A stretch of DNA of 64,000 nt from Euborellia annulipes (taxonomy: Eukaryota; Arthropoda; Insecta; Dermaptera; Anisolabididae): the NCBI GenBank assembly GCA_023213315.1, contig JAKCPI010027472.1:1-64000 (forward strand). Reading direction: 5' to 3'. The notes under the pieces are model-generated. The model saw only the letters and a program-made list of their open reading frames with translations, was not told the DNA's origin and did not search any database. The position numbers were made by a program, and so were the translations under genes. Of the stretch, positions 11,536 to 23,834 are shown in pieces (within the stretch, counting starts at the first letter, position 1; each line of letters begins with the position of its first letter).

Positions 11536-12324
11536 TTAGTCCTGGAGTTGGCTCAAAGAAAATTTTTTAACTGGGCATAAAACTAATAATAAGCTTTTTA
11601 AGTAAAATGAGAGTTTTTAAATAAATTCTTTTAAAAATTTGATATCATCATAAAATATAATATTTAAATAATCTTAAAAAAACATCTTGACAATTTTTTA
11701 TGACATTTATTTAATTAAAGACACAAAATAAATCGAGTTTTCTAAGTGCTTATAAAAAAAGTTTTCTCATTGTTAAAAAGAATTTTTTTTTTTTTTTTTT
11801 GTATATAGTAATCAAAATAATATTAAACATAAATATTATAAATAAAGTGAAAAATTCACGAGAGAGGAAGAAAATTGAGAATTGGTTATAATGTTTGTGT
11901 AGAGATGTAAAATTCCGAGTCTTCCGAGTCGCATCTTTTAAGTAGTATAACTCGGCCATTTCGTCATTTCCATTTTGTTGACAAAAACTTTGTTCGTTAA
12001 GGAAATTATTCATTTTAATGACTTTATGAAAAGCTGGCTGGCGTGCTATATTAATATTTTGAATTAAGGAAAGACGCTTTATAAATAAAATATACACGTG
12101 ATTCCTTATAAGAACAATTTTTTTTTTCTAACTTTAAGGCACAATTTGATTTTTTATGAAAAGAAAAAAATTTTGTATTTAAAATGTGTTAATGAAGATA
12201 AAGAGCCCAGGTCATAGTTTGTTAGCTAAGACCCAAAGACTTAACTAATGGGTGAAATTAGCTTTTTTTTTTAAATTTTTGTTAAAAAATTAATTAGCTT
12301 TAATTACACTAGTAACAAAATCGC
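11536..12324. other. No supported gene; A/T-rich
   Basis: A 115-codon minus-strand ORF (12097-11750) lies here. It has no recognisable domain, no splice context and ends in a lysine/phenylalanine low-complexity stretch, so I do not call it. Confidence 0.4.
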
Positions 12325-12515
12325 TCAGGGGCCCAAATCTTGTGGGTACGTGGATGGCGACCACGAGCTACCCGAGCTGGGACAGGCAGTCCTTAAGTTC
12401 TTTGTATGTCTGTCTCTTTCTCTTTTCAACAGGGATCAGACCGTGAGACGGGCCGGCCTGTTATATTTCGTCCGGTCACGAAAACGCATGATAGGGTTGA
12501 AGGGAAATAGTGAGG
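12325..12515 (+). repeat. Dispersed repeat family 4 (possible SINE)
   Basis: Begins GCTCAGGGGCCCAAATCTTG, continues GTACGTGGATGGCGACCACG and AGACCGTGAGACGGGCCGGC, then TGATAGGGTTGAAGGGAAAT. The same order appears on the minus strand at 44650-44880 and 48425-48660. It is GC-richer than its surroundings. Confidence 0.75.
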
Positions 12516-13452
12516 TCCACCTTACTTTTAATTGTATTAAAAAATTACGAGTGGAATCGATACTTTGCGACCGATACGGTGTCGAATAAAAGTATCGATA
12601 CCTCAGTTGTATCATTTTCATTTGCGGCTCGTCTAAATGACCTCCAATTGGGCTAAAACTTGAAATATACCGGGTATATGTAATATAACTTACTGCATAT
12701 CTTTAAGGGATGTCGCCTTAAAAAAAATCTTGAAAATTCGTTTTAGTGCCCATTTTCTATTAAAATGATTCTTCTTCTCTTAATTAATATTTATTTTGGC
12801 AGTAAATTCTTAAAAAAAAAAAAAACTTATTTGATTTATATTTCAAACTATTGAATTTTGATCTTGAAATCTAATTAACTATTTATGCGCATACTGTTAT
12901 ATATATATATCGTATCACTTTCAATGTCAGCAAATTGTGGACATGTGTTATGTTTTGTTTGGCTCTATGAGATTATTTGATGAGGTAAAATGGAAACCAG
13001 CAAATTTTATCAAATGGAAAATTTGACCCATTTAGAAAATTTTCTACGGTGCTTTAAAAAAAAAATTTGTTCAACCTATATTAAATATCGTTTTCTTCTT
13101 TGCAATAAGGTAAAAATAATAATTATTTATAAATTATAAAAGGAAAGAAAATTTAATTTCCTATGAAAGATATATTTATAATTGTGTCTTTTATTTTTCG
13201 ATGATTGAAATAAAGCGATTATTTTCGCTCGTTGAACTGACATCAGAATTCAGGTCCAATTGTGCCATTTCATTTGAGCGAGAAAGCAGTAATCTTATCT
13301 ATCAATTAGAAGTGGAAATGCCTCCATCCCCCACTCCCTTTGTCATCAAAAAGCGAGCAATCGAACGAGAAAACGAAAAACTCTTTGAAATATATTATTC
13401 GGAAAATTTTAAAAAATGAAATAATTTGATTTAAATTTTAAAAAATGTATTA
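12516..13452. other. No supported gene
   Basis: A/T-rich with homopolymers. A 72-codon plus ORF (13201-13419) has an ordinary composition but no recognisable domain or splice context, so I leave it uncalled. Confidence 0.4.
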
Positions 13453-13849
13453 GAATTCAAGAGGTATAATTTATAAATCTAGAAAAATATTTATATTTTG
13501 TTCGCATGGCAACCATTTTTTTCCTATGAAGTCCAAGAGTAAATGATCTTCGAAAAATTTCAATGGCAAAATGAGAATACTACATTTTAAAGAGCATCTA
13601 AAAAAAATTGATTTTTGAATTTTATTCAAAATCGTTGGAGCAAACTTAAAAAGTGTATCAGTAAAATACTAGTACTCTTTCGCCAATTTTGTTCAAAAGC
13701 TTCGTGTCATGTCCCAGGGGGGTATCGAATTTAAATATAAAATTTCAACCTCCTAGCTCTTTTAGTTCTTGAGATATTTTGTCCACAGACAGACCATGTT
13801 GTGTCCAATACTTTCTCTCTATATACAGTATATATAGGTAAGAGAAAGT
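13453..13849 (+). repeat. PB repeat, 5'-truncated copy
   Basis: Lacks the 5' hairpin. Retains TGGCAACCATTTTTTTCCTA, AAAATACTAGTACTCTTTCG and the terminal TATATAGGTAAGAGAAAGT hairpin. The part from the dinucleotide tract to TCGACATCG is also deleted. Confidence 0.75.
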
Positions 13850-14439
13850 AAAAAGTCAATAATAATAATAATAATAATAAAATCTATCAAATTATAAATA
13901 ATAAAAATTTTTGTAGAAACAAAGTATGTATCCATCAAGTCTAAATATTAATAATAAAAATTTAAATATAATTAGATTTATTTTTTCTTTGATATTTATA
14001 TAATAAAGCAAAATATTTTTTTAACAAATACAATGACAATTTATTTTTTAAGATAAGAGAGTTTGAATATTTATATGAAAAATTGCAGCACATGAGGAAA
14101 GTCAAGGGTAATAATAATAATAATCTATATAATCTTAATGTAAAATATTACTTAATCGGCATACATATGTAAACGACGTGTAACACCTTGCGATTGAGGC
14201 AAGTAATTCTATTTAGTGGTGGTTGTGGTGGAGAAATTAATTATCTCGTTTCAAACCATGGATTTTCAACAAATTCATTTAGTTTTTTCTTGATAATGAT
14301 AGAAAAATTTAGAAACCTCATAATTTTTGAAAACAAAATATTCAAATTATCCTAACTAAATAATCGCTCGATTATTTAAGCTGGCTGGGAATCAAATTTT
14401 TACTTATTTCTTAAAAGTAGACCAACAAAAGGGGTCCAA

Positions 14440-14550
14440 AAAAAAGATTATAAATATTAATATATAAGATAGTTATAATGTGAGTGAACAACTTTCAATT
14501 ACTAAAGGTAAGAAAAAGTTGAGTACTGTGCGATCAGTCACACCAGAAGA
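14440..14550. repeat. PB repeat hairpin remnant
   Basis: ACAACTTTCAATTACTAAAG GTAAGAAAAAGTTGAG forms the hairpin centre, followed by GATCAGTCACACCAGA. A short (GAA)n tract follows. Confidence 0.5.
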
Positions 14551-14591
14551 AAAAGAAGAAGAAGAAGAAGGGTGTTTTTGTTTACTATATC

Positions 14592-14986
14592 CAGGGATGC
14601 GAGATTTAAAATTTGGTCTTGCGGGACAAAAAAAAAACAATTGAAAAGGAAGCTAAAAAAATACAAAAGTAATTAATTTTTTTTTTTAAACTATTACTTA
14701 TAATAAGTTTTTGTTTTTACTTATAATTATATATTTTATTCGAAAATGTTCAATATTTCTCACTTGATTTCACTTCTTTTAAAATGACGTCATCTTCATT
14801 TTTTTTTTTTTTATTGTAAATTTTAACTTTTAAATTGTTATAATTTTTAAGTCTTTATATAAAATTATATTAATTTATTTTAATATTATATAATAATTTT
14901 TTATCTGCGGGACATTTGCGTGCTTATGCGGGACGCGGAACATTTCACTTTTGCGCGGGACTGTCCCGCGAAATTCGGGACATCTG
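14592..14986. mobile_element. hAT-type non-autonomous element
   Basis: CAGGGATGCGAGATTT at the left and AATTCGGGACATCTG at the right, flanked by a perfect 8-bp duplication ACTATATC (14584-14591, 14987-14994). Subterminal GCGGGAC/GTCCCGC pairs form the inverted repeats. No transposase ORF. Confidence 0.8.
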
Positions 14987-14994
14987 ACTATATC

Positions 14995-15638
14995 GATGAT
15001 TGTTATCTGTCGGATAAGTTAGTCGGATAGTTGACTAGTGTTTATTTTTATTATATGTATTAATATATTAAATAATTACTAATTAAATAAAATATTTTCA
15101 TGTAATTATGCATTTGAAATTTTTTGAAGTGTAACTTATTTACGCATATTAGATTTCTGCCCTTTAAAGTAAAAACTGTATAAGTTTCAGTGTGTAGTAT
15201 GAATACATTTGCTTTAAATGAAATTAATAATTACTAAATTATCAGAAAACTGACTGATTAGAAGAAGGCATAAGTGAATTAAATCTCCTTTTATACAAAC
15301 ATATTAACAAATAAAATACAGTATTTGTGGAATGTATTTGTTACAAATACCCTTGCATGGAGACATTTTCATCAAATAGCGTGGCATTTATTTATGGAAT
15401 TTAATAATTAAATTTAATCATCAGATTGTTAACTTAGTAATTAATAAGTTACCTGGCTAATACAAAGGAATCCCTTTGCTAACCAGTTAGCTAATAGGCC
15501 AAGATAAAAACCAGCGTTAATTATTAAAAGATCCTTTCGCAAAGCTTTCAAAACGATCTACATTTAATCATTCTTGCTAAAGAATTACTTTTTAAATTAT
15601 AATATTATTAAAGTTCAAGAATATTTAACTTTTGATAG
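14995..15638. other. No gene seen
   Basis: The start (14995-15045, TTATCTGTCGGATAAGTTAG) resembles an end of the Harbinger-like MITEs at 23416 and 26787. The rest is A/T-rich with a weak inverted pair around 15425-15510. Confidence 0.4.
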
Positions 15639-16285
15639 AAAAAATCTGGTGTGACTGGCGTACAGCATAACAACAGAATGGTTAAACATGCAAATCCCTA
15701 TAGGGATTTAACATTGGCTCTATGGAAGGAAGAGCCGGAAAGTGAATTTGAAAAAACTGAAATACATTAGTAAAGTGTACTTCAAACAAATTTCATAAAA
15801 AATTTTACTGATATATTTTTTAAAGAGCATCTAAAAAATAGTTGATTTATGTGAAAAAAAACATCTATATTCTGTTACCATGGCAACCATTTCTCCTGTC
15901 TTTTCTATAAAGTACAGGAGTAAAGTGTGCTTCAAAAGATTCCAAGGGCAAAATGAGAATATACATTTTAAAGATCATGCAAAAAATAATTGATTTATGA
16001 ATTTTAAAAAAAATCGTTTGAGCGAATTTTGAGAAAATCGAAAAAAAACTGAAAAAATACATCAGTAAAGTACTAGTATTTTTTGGCCGATTTTGTTTAA
16101 AAGCTTATTTTCACGAGTTCGGAAGGTGTCTAATTTAAATATAAAAATTCAATCTCGTAGCTCCACTTTTTTGAACTCAGGGGACCTCAAAACCTGTATA
16201 TCCATCAAAATCTCGACGTCGTATTTTTGACATGACCGCAATACTTTCTCTCTATATATATTTCATAAATAGGATAAGAGAAAGT
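15639..16285 (+). repeat. PB repeat, rearranged copy
   Basis: Starts AAAATCTGGTGTGACTGGCG, but the hairpin is broken. It includes the ATGCAAATCCCTATAGGGAT section also seen in the long copy at 36943, duplicates the AAAGTGTACTTCAAA segment, and ends ATAGGATAAGAGAAAGT. Confidence 0.75.
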
Positions 16286-16510
16286 AAAAATGTAAACTTT
16301 TAGAAATTATATTACAATAATAATTCTCTAAGCTTTAAACATTTTGTTTTACTAAAGAATGATTGGTATGCTCGCCACAAAATGTCATTGTACAAAATTT
16401 CATTTGTCTATTTCTATTTATTTACAATTTTTTTTTATTTGGGATAGTGTGAATACTTTTTCCACCTGAGGGAATATTATTTGACTCTAATTTACGCATG
16501 TGGTTACCCC

Positions 16511-16610
16511 CACCACGCTTATTTGCTAGATTTAACACCTTTGGACTTTTATCTCTTTTCAAATGTGAAAAACATTTTGGGCACATGAAATTTACCACAA
16601 ATGATGGGAT
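16511..16610 (+). pseudogene. Mariner-like transposase remnant (C-terminal catalytic region)
   Basis: One frame reads LLDLTPLDFYLFSNVKN, matching the SPDLAPxDFxLFxxLK block that follows the last catalytic aspartates in mariner transposases. A frame change then gives FGHMKFTTNDG, the next conserved segment. Only about 100 bp is recognisable and no terminal repeats were found. Confidence 0.6.
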
Positions 16611-17564
16611 TTAAATGACTATGATAGATGGTATTAAGGAAATATTTTTTTTTTTTAATTGATAAAATTAAATTGAATATACTTTAAATGGATTTATTTA
16701 TTATTGTTATATTATTTAATTTATGTGATTTCCAGGGAGATATGAAGAAAAGAGATCAAGAGAAACATTGATTCAGTTTTATTATCTAAAGTTGGATTTT
16801 ATAAATTTATCATTATCCTTGACATGTATCTCAACTTTTAAGTTATATGTATAAGTTGACAATTGTCATCAATCTTTATTTGCAGCATAAAGAACTCTCT
16901 CTGTCTCAGTTTGTTTTGACGCTAAACTTTTACTCTTTTTTGTATTTTAAATACGAAAATAACTTTTAATTAAGAACGTATTTATTTAGAAAGGAAAAAT
17001 TATATTTGTTATATATAATAATGTAAATACCGGATAATTAGTGAAATAAGTTTGTAATATTGAGTAAAGAAAGGGGGAAAATATAGAAGAGAGAGAAAAA
17101 CATTTCAATGCCAAGGGCTTTTGACCTTTCTAATACGACGCCCAGCAGGGCGTCAGCCGAGTTTGGCGACACACGGACATGTGTTATATTACATTAAGAG
17201 GGCTGCACCCCCTGGACCCCCTTATCAAATTTATTCTTGCTCATTGTTTGGAAATTTTGCAATTGTTCCCCAAAGGCTGACTTAAACTTTTAAATTTCCT
17301 TCACTGACTCAACTTCCTCTGTCTCTGGCCAATCAGTGAGAGAGAATGGTAAACAGGAACAAAACGGAAGTCAGTGGCTAGCGCTTTATATTATAATAGT
17401 ATGATCATTTCGGGCTATATTATACTCAGGCCTCCTGTATAACCAAAATACTTGGAGTTAAAAATTCCAAAAAAAAAAAACTTAAAATTTTTTATGGCTG
17501 TGGAGATTTAATCAGGACGTTGGCAGCTAAGAAATATAAATAAAAAAAATATTTTATTTTATTT
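16611..17564. other. No gene seen
   Basis: 17180-17225 carries GGGCTGCACCCCCTGGACCC, the look of a MITE end, without a visible partner. The remainder is A/T-rich. Confidence 0.4.
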
Positions 17565-17577
17565 TTTTTTATTCGTC

Positions 17578-17610
17578 GACGTTTCGGTCGCCAATCACGA
17601 CCTTCATCAG
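17578..17610 (-). ncRNA. Hammerhead ribozyme-like motif
   Basis: The minus strand reads CTGATGA, A, GGTCG, loop TGATTGG, CGACC, GAAA, CGTC. Stem II is a perfect 5 bp. ACGT is self-complementary as stem III, and GTC is the cleavage triplet. Confidence 0.75.
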
Positions 17611-17772
17611 GGCAAATATTGTTAGTCTATATTTTATATTATTATATATTTCAAAATATTTGCCCTGTTAAATATATAATAATATATAATTTATATATTA
17701 TTATTATTAATATATAATAAACAGGGCAAATATTGTTAATATATAATAATATAAAATATAACAATATTTGCG

Positions 17773-17805
17773 CTGATGAAGGTCGTGATTGGCGACTGAA
17801 ACGTC
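17773..17805 (+). ncRNA. Hammerhead ribozyme-like motif
   Basis: CTGATGA (17773-17779), A, GGTCG/CGACT with loop TGATTGG, GAAA (17798-17801), CGTC. One stem II pair is G-T instead of the G-C in the inverted partner, so pairing is kept. Confidence 0.75.
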
Positions 17806-17904
17806 GACGAGAACCCTGGTGCCAAAAAAATAGTTTTTACTTAAAAATGTCAACATTTAAAATCATATAATCAATATTATTAATTAATACTTGTCTATTC
17901 ATTA

Positions 17905-18280
17905 TGATTTTTGAATTTTTATCAAAATCGTTAAAGCGAATTTTGAGAAAATCGAAAAAATAAAAAAGTACATCTGTAAAGTACTAGTACTCTTTGGCCG
18001 AATTTGTTCAAAATATTCGTGTCACGTAGCAGGGTGGTGCCTAACTTAAATATAAAATTTCAACCTGATATACTCTTTTCGTTCTTGAGATATTTTGTTC
18101 ACAGGCACACAGACAGAGAAAACGGCGAAAACCGCTTTTCTGAATTCATGGGGCCTCAAAACGTGTATATCCGTCAAAATCTTGACATCGAATTTTTGAC
18201 ATGAATCTAATACTTATTTCTCACTATATTTATATTAACATATATATATACCGGTATATAATATATAGGTAAGAGAAAGT
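17905..18280 (+). repeat. PB repeat, 3' half
   Basis: TTTTTATCAAAATCGTTAAA, AGTACTAGTACTCTTTGGCC, CATATAAT and the terminal ATATATAGGTAAGAGAAAGT. The 5' hairpin is missing. Confidence 0.75.
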
Positions 18281-18298
18281 AAAAAGAGGTAGATCTAG

Positions 18299-18500
18299 GT
18301 TTTTTGTTTCAAAGGTTTTATTAATAATAAAATTAACCCTGGATACGTATTTTGACAATTCCTTGTCATCATCAGAAGTGATTACATTCTAATACAATAC
18401 TATTCATGTCACGTATTAGAATGTAATCCATTGTCTGATGATGAAAAGGAATTGTCGAAATACGTATCCAGGGTTAATTTTATAACCTTTGAAACAAATA
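18299..18500. repeat. Fold-back element with one intact hammerhead-like core
   Basis: The arms carry GTTTCAAAGGTTTTAT, AAATTAACCCTGGATACGTA, GAATTGTC and GATTACATTCTAATAC with their reverse complements at 18405-18500. Confidence 0.85.
18435..18468 (+). ncRNA. Hammerhead ribozyme-like motif (damaged stem II)
   Basis: CTGATGA (18435-18441), stem II reading GAAAAGGAATTGTC, GAAA (18457-18460), then the self-complementary TACGTA and TC. The inverted copy (18342-18375, minus) keeps a perfect GACAA/TTGTC stem II but has AAAA in place of GAAA, so each arm has lost a different part. Confidence 0.6.
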
Positions 18501-19351
18501 ACTCTAGTGTTTAATTTGTATATTTAATTTTAATTTACAGGTTGATTATTTTAGAACATATTTTAAAAATTAATGCTGAAAACGAATCAATATTTGATAA
18601 TTAACTAAAAGGTGAATGGAAAAAATTATTTCGACAATCCCTTACAGTCATTTTAACTGTCAAATTACCTCAACCCCAACCTCAGCCGTTTCCTTCGTTT
18701 TGGGGTAGCAATTCCGCTCTGATTTCAACAAGTCGAGACACAATTAAAGTATAATAAGATTACCGTCGGTCCTTCTAAATGAGATTATACTCTCCCTTAT
18801 AGTATGTTTTCTAGTTTTAAGAGCCTATTTAAAAACAACCCTGATACATTTTGTCATATATGAGTGAATTTTTTTTTTATTAGTTTAAAAAAATTAAAAA
18901 AAATAGAAAGTCATTTTTATTATATGAATATATTATAATAGATTATGAATTTTTATCAAGGGTGTAAAAAAACAAGACCGATAATGTGAGATAATATTTT
19001 AAATACTAAAAATTATTTTGGAAGCGAAATATTTAAGATTGAAAACCTATCACGGCTCTTCTAATTAATATTTTAAATAGGCCTAGTAATGAATTTATTA
19101 AAAAAAAATAAAAAAGTACTAAAACTATAATTTTGTCCCCCTTCGGATTTGAGTCTAGACTGAAGGCTGCTCCTTATACATCCTTTACTCGGCTTTCGGC
19201 TGTCAAGTTTATTGCCAGTTCAGGATACATAATACCATCAATGCATTTACGGTATATTGGCATTGCCATAAAACATTTTAACGCCATTGAGTTAGGCATC
19301 CCAACTGACACACTCAGGCCGGGTCTGTATGAGGTAGATGGTCTTCAATTT
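18501..19351. other. No supported gene
   Basis: 18655-18740 is less A/T-rich (CCTCAACCCCAACCTCAGCC) but shows no exon structure. A 75-codon ORF at 19133-19360 runs into a PB repeat, so it is probably chance. Confidence 0.35.
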
Positions 19352-20165
19352 CGAGAGTAAAATGAGAATATACATTTTAAAGAGCATCTATATGAAAATT
19401 GATTTATGAATTTTAATCAAAATCGTTGAGAACGAATTTTGAGAAAATCGAAAAAACTGAAAAAGTACATCAGTAAAGTACTAGTATTCTTTGACCAATT
19501 TTATTCAAAATCTTCAAGAGACTTGCGACATTGATAGAATGCTTAAGTATAAAATTTGGATATTGAAAGTTTTTTAGTTTTGGAGTTATTTTGTTAACCC
19601 ACATTTATGATATTTCACTTAAAATTCATTAAATTTTCGGGAAAAAAACTTAATTTCAAGCTAAAAAGGAAATCCTCTCTTTTAATGGCAATTTTAAGAA
19701 AAGCAATAAAATCTCTTTCATAGAAATTTAGGTAAATGTTTTGATATTTTAACAGGAAGAGATCTTCTTGAAATTTAAGATTTTTTAAGGATAAATTTAA
19801 TAAATTTCAAGCGAAATTTCAAAAAATGTGGGTTAACAAAATAACCCAAAAACGAAAAACCTCTCGGCACTCAAATTTTAAACTTAAGCTAAGTACTTAT
19901 GCCGCACATGTCTGCAGGAATTTCAATAAAATCGGCCAAAGAGTACTAGTACTTTACTGATGTACTTTTTCAGTTTTTTTCGATTTTCCCAAAATTCGTT
20001 CTAAAGATTTTGATTAAAATTCATAAATCAATTATTATTTAGATGCTCTTTAAAATGTATATTCTCATTTTGCTCTCAAAATTGTTTGAAGACTACTTTA
20101 CTCTTGTGCTTCTTGGGAAAAAATAGAAGAAATGGTTGCCATGGTAACAAAATATAAAGAAATTA
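19352..20165. repeat. Inverted pair of PB repeat fragments
   Basis: 19352-19560 is plus-oriented (AAAATGAGAATATACATTTT onward) and 19870-20165 carries the same part on the minus strand, ending TTGCCATGGTAACAAAATAT. The interior pairs too: GAGACTTGCGACAT against ATGTCTGCAGG, and GGGTTAACAAAATAACC near the centre of the arms. The whole could fold back over about 800 bp. Confidence 0.75.
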
Positions 20166-21489
20166 GTAAACAAATAGCTTCATATATCATTTTATTTTTT
20201 TTAACTAATAAGTTTAAAGAAGATGGAAATGCTAATCAGATATAAAGATTTATCCGGTGAATACTTCAAAGTAAGTTTTGTTTTATGCATTTTCAGTTTG
20301 TTGATTATAAAATTGGAGTTAACAAATTTGAAGATAATGAATCCTGCAAAAAAAATAAAATAAAAAAATGGAAATAAAATTGAAAATTATTTTCTTCTTG
20401 ACAAAGAGGGAAAACGATTTATAAAATTAGATTTTAGTCTGGCTTAATCAATTACCTTTATAGGCCTCATCAAAAAAGTTAACAATACTGGGTGTTTCAA
20501 AAAAATGTTTTTCTGTTAGTAGATTACCATTAAGAGCAGAACAGGAATGTTCAATTATTCAATAAATTGATAGCTCAAACATTTGAAGAAGCAAAAAAGA
20601 GATGTTTGTTTGGATGATGTTATTATCGCAAGAAAAAATGAACTTTTAAAGGACATTTTATAAGTTTTTTTTTTTTTTTTATAGAAGCTTAGAATCGCCT
20701 TTTAAATAAAGGAAATGGAAAATATTTTTTTCAAGAGCTTTAGAGAAGAGATGCTAAAACATTTATGTTAAATTGAAAGTAACTTCATTTCTTCTTTGGA
20801 TTCAAATGATTTGATTAATTCAAGAAAAATTGAACAAAAAAAAATATTTAAAATTCAAAGGTTTGTGAATTTGTAGATGATACTCCATGTATAGGATAAA
20901 GTGAGAAAAAAGTAAATATTAAAAAAAAAAAAAAACTAAATTTATTAAAACTAATATGGCGAAAGGGGTGTTGTTTAAAATAATTTTTCACTATTAATAC
21001 GCGTATTATATTAAAGTACTCTCAAAGTATTAAGTACTACCAACTGTACACACATTATCTACACTTGAAATAATACACTGTAACATACAATAATACATAA
21101 AAAATAATATAAGTTTTCACTTCTATCGTGTGATCATAAGCAAACACCAGACTTTTGCTTCTATTTACTTTTTTTTATTGCCAGAAAAATTATGAGCGAT
21201 GCTCTTTGGTATTCTTGCTTCCTTATTCTCTGGATATCTTAAATATATGTGACCGTATACATGAAAAGGTACCAACTGGGCTAAATTTTCAGGAGAGCCG
21301 ATTTACTAAAAAAGTTCAAAAAAATCGATTTTTTTTTTATTACTGATTCCCTAGTTCTTCATCTTATATGATGAAATATTCGATTCATCAGAATCGATGT
21401 ATTTTATATCAAAAAATTGAAAAAACAAGACAAAGGTAGATAAGAGAAAAGGGACCAAACAAATTATCTCACCAATTCGCTTAGTTCCT
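20166..21489. other. No gene seen; A/T-rich
   Basis: Homopolymers at about 20668, 20920 and 21332. No ORF or repeat I can support. Confidence 0.4.
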
Positions 21490-21640
21490 TTATACTTTAT
21501 TTGGTTCACAGACAAATACGGGACGCACTTTTTTAGATCTCAAAACATAGATTTCGATCAAAATTTCGACATCGAATTTTTGACATGAATTCAATTCTTT
21601 TTATCTCTATATCTATTACATATATAAGTAAGAGAAAGGA
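21490..21640 (+). repeat. PB repeat 3' end
   Basis: CACAGACAAATACGGGACGC, TCGACATCGAATTTTTGACA and ATATATAAGTAAGAGAAAG. Confidence 0.7.
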
Positions 21641-21837
21641 CTTTTATGACCGAATTAAAAAAAATTTTTTTATTTAAGGTCTTATTTGACATGTTAAATT
21701 ATAATTATAATTTTTCTTTAAAACTTTTCTTTCTTTATTTCATTTCAATTTTAATCAATACGCATCTAAATTCTACAGTCCCCTTTCATTCGTTGTATTG
21801 AATCTCTGTACAGTATACAAAAGCAAGATCCAGGATT

Positions 21838-22490
21838 AAGTACCTATGTGTCTGTCTGTGTGTGTGGACAATTTTCAGCATGAAGGAAATGAGCTAGGAG
21901 GTTGAAATTTTATATTTAAATTAAGTACCTTCCCTGACACTTAAAATAAGCTTTTGAACAAAAACGGCCAAAAAGTACTAATTCTTTACCGAAGTACTTT
22001 TTCAGATTTTCTCAAAATCGGCTCTAACGATTTTTATTAAAAATCATCATAAATCAACTATTTTTTAGATATTCTTTAAAAAGTATATCAGTGAAAATAG
22101 TTTGAAGTACACTTTACTGATGTAGCATTTCAGATTTTTCAAATTGATTTTCCGGCTCTTTTTTCCATAGAGCCAATGTTAAATTCCTATGAGGATTTGC
22201 ATGAAAATTTTGATTCAAAAGGGGGTCCCCTTTAGAACTTTTTACACATTTAAAAAAATTTTCCGATTCTTATGAAATTTTGTATTTATTTGGTATTCTC
22301 TATTGTGTATAAAATTTCCAAATATTAGATTAAAATTTTTAAAAATAACGATAGTTTATTTTAAGCAGCCAACATTTAAAACGCAAGTGGTCAAGATTGA
22401 AACTAAGGTGCAATGGGAAAGAAAATATATATCTCGACACAAAAAATCTAGTATGACAGCACAGTGTGCCTTAAGTCACACCAGATTTTT
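21838..22490 (-). repeat. PB repeat, minus-strand copy
   Basis: Begins in the TGTGTCTGTCTGTGTGTGTG tract, passes TTGAAATTTTATATTTAAAT and AGTACTTTTTCAGATTTTCT, and ends at the 5' hairpin ATCTAGTATGACAGC / AAGTCACACCAGATT. It contains the long-form insert (TTCCTATGAGGATTTGCATG). The 104-codon ORF here is an artefact. Confidence 0.75.
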
Positions 22491-22969
22491 TATGACTCCG
22501 TCACTGTCAGATTTCATTTGCTTACACGCGGACCTGTACTCGTGTTATTTGGACAATCTCTCTGCCAGTAGTTTTTTTAAGGATTCCAAAATCCACGGGC
22601 CTACTGGCCTACATTAACATATTTAAATTGAAAGCAATTTCTGTATCATCTGTTTCAGGAGAGAACCCAGCGGCAATGCAGCATGGCGGCTGCGGCGGAT
22701 GGGGTCGTTCTTGGGGATCTCGAGGTTCAGTGCACCTGACTATGCAGGTGATCTTCACTTGGGCCCTTCATGAGTTTGTCACTTGGATACAGAGAAGGTG
22801 ACGACTCGCCTAAATGATGAGACAGTATCAGACGAGTCAAGCTGATGGTTATTAATCCATAATTGTCGAAAACTATGTGCCAAAAAAAAAAAAAAACCTC
22901 TTCTGTGTAAAAGACAAATCAAATGTTTTAGTTCGTATTCTATATATTTATTTAAGGATAAGTATACAT

Positions 22970-23025
22970 TTAAAACAATACTTTCTCTCTATATATATTT
23001 CATATATAGGTAAGAGAAAGTAAAA
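22970..23025 (+). repeat. PB repeat terminal hairpin
   Basis: ATACTTTCTCTCTATATATA TTTCATATATAGGTAAGAGAAAGT alone, without the body. Confidence 0.7.
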
Positions 23026-23415
23026 AAAAATCAGAATTGTAATTAAATATATTGAAAAAATAATACATTTCAACTTTTATAGTATTTCTTGTTACTCTTA
23101 TTATTTATTTTTATATAATATATGCTCTAATTTCTATTTGTTCGAAGAATGAAATTTTATATTTAGGTTCATAAACATTTCAGATGTCCTCGTCTCTTCT
23201 TAGTTATGTTTTTAATAAAAATAAATCATAATAATTAATAACAATCATTTAACTCCTTAACTAAAATTGTTACCCGCGCAGTTTCAAAATTTTGAATTTA
23301 TAAATTTTTTTTTTAATTGAAATTTCATCCAATTAACATATTTTTATGAAATTTGGTCCAAGTTTGAAGATAAAAAAAAGTTTCAACTATTAGAAATTAA
23401 ATTCAAAAAAATTTA

Positions 23416-23834
23416 GGGCCGGTTGCTTCACATCTAATTAACTAGCTATTCCTCGGGTAAGCTAGTTGACTATGACTTTCGAGTTTTTTCACATCTAGTT
23501 AAGCTGATCATATAATTAAATAAGAGCTTCAGATCGTAGTTACTTAACTAAGACTCAAATCAAGAAATCTTGTTTATTTTTTGGAAATTTTTAAATTCAA
23601 AAAAAAATTAATTTTTTTTTTAATTTTGAATATTTATTTTAATTAGTTTTAATTTTTAAAAAATTTTATATTTTTAAATTACCTACTTTCTTTATACCTC
23701 AGATAGCTAATTAAATGTGAAAAAACTCATTTTTTTTTTAAATCGTAGGCTAAGCGTGTTCTTGTTTACTTTATCGATGAATTGCCAACGGTCGGATAAA
23801 TTTGCTAGTTGACTAGAAGTGAAGCAACAGGCCC
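23416..23834. mobile_element. Harbinger-like MITE
   Basis: Inverted ends GGGCCGGTTGCTTCACATCT and GTGAAGCAACAGGCC(C), flanked by TTA (23413-23415, 23835-23837). Subterminal TAACTAGCTA / CTAGTTGACTAG also pair. TTA duplications and GG-starting ends suit the PIF/Harbinger group. Confidence 0.7.

Larger units (their letters stand above)
17565..17825. repeat. Fold-back element with two divergent hammerhead cores
   Basis: Inverted arms CGTCGACGTTTCGGTCGCCA (left) and TGGCGACTGAAACGTCGACG (right), extended by ACCTTCATCAGGGCAAATAT on the left. The interior is a run of TATAATATATAA variants with a direct repeat of GGGCAAATATTGTTA. Confidence 0.85.

Noticed and set aside
11750..12097. 115-codon minus-strand ORF
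   Set aside because: No recognised domain, low-complexity C-terminus, no splice sites or promoter. Plausible by chance in A/T-rich DNA.
17640..17760. Possible CRISPR-like or satellite array in the TATAATATATAA region
   Set aside because: The units are irregular A/T repeats without spacers, inside a hammerhead fold-back.
19133..19360. 75-codon ORF with a protein-like composition
   Set aside because: It runs into a PB repeat, has no recognised motif and no splice partners. I could not support it as an exon.
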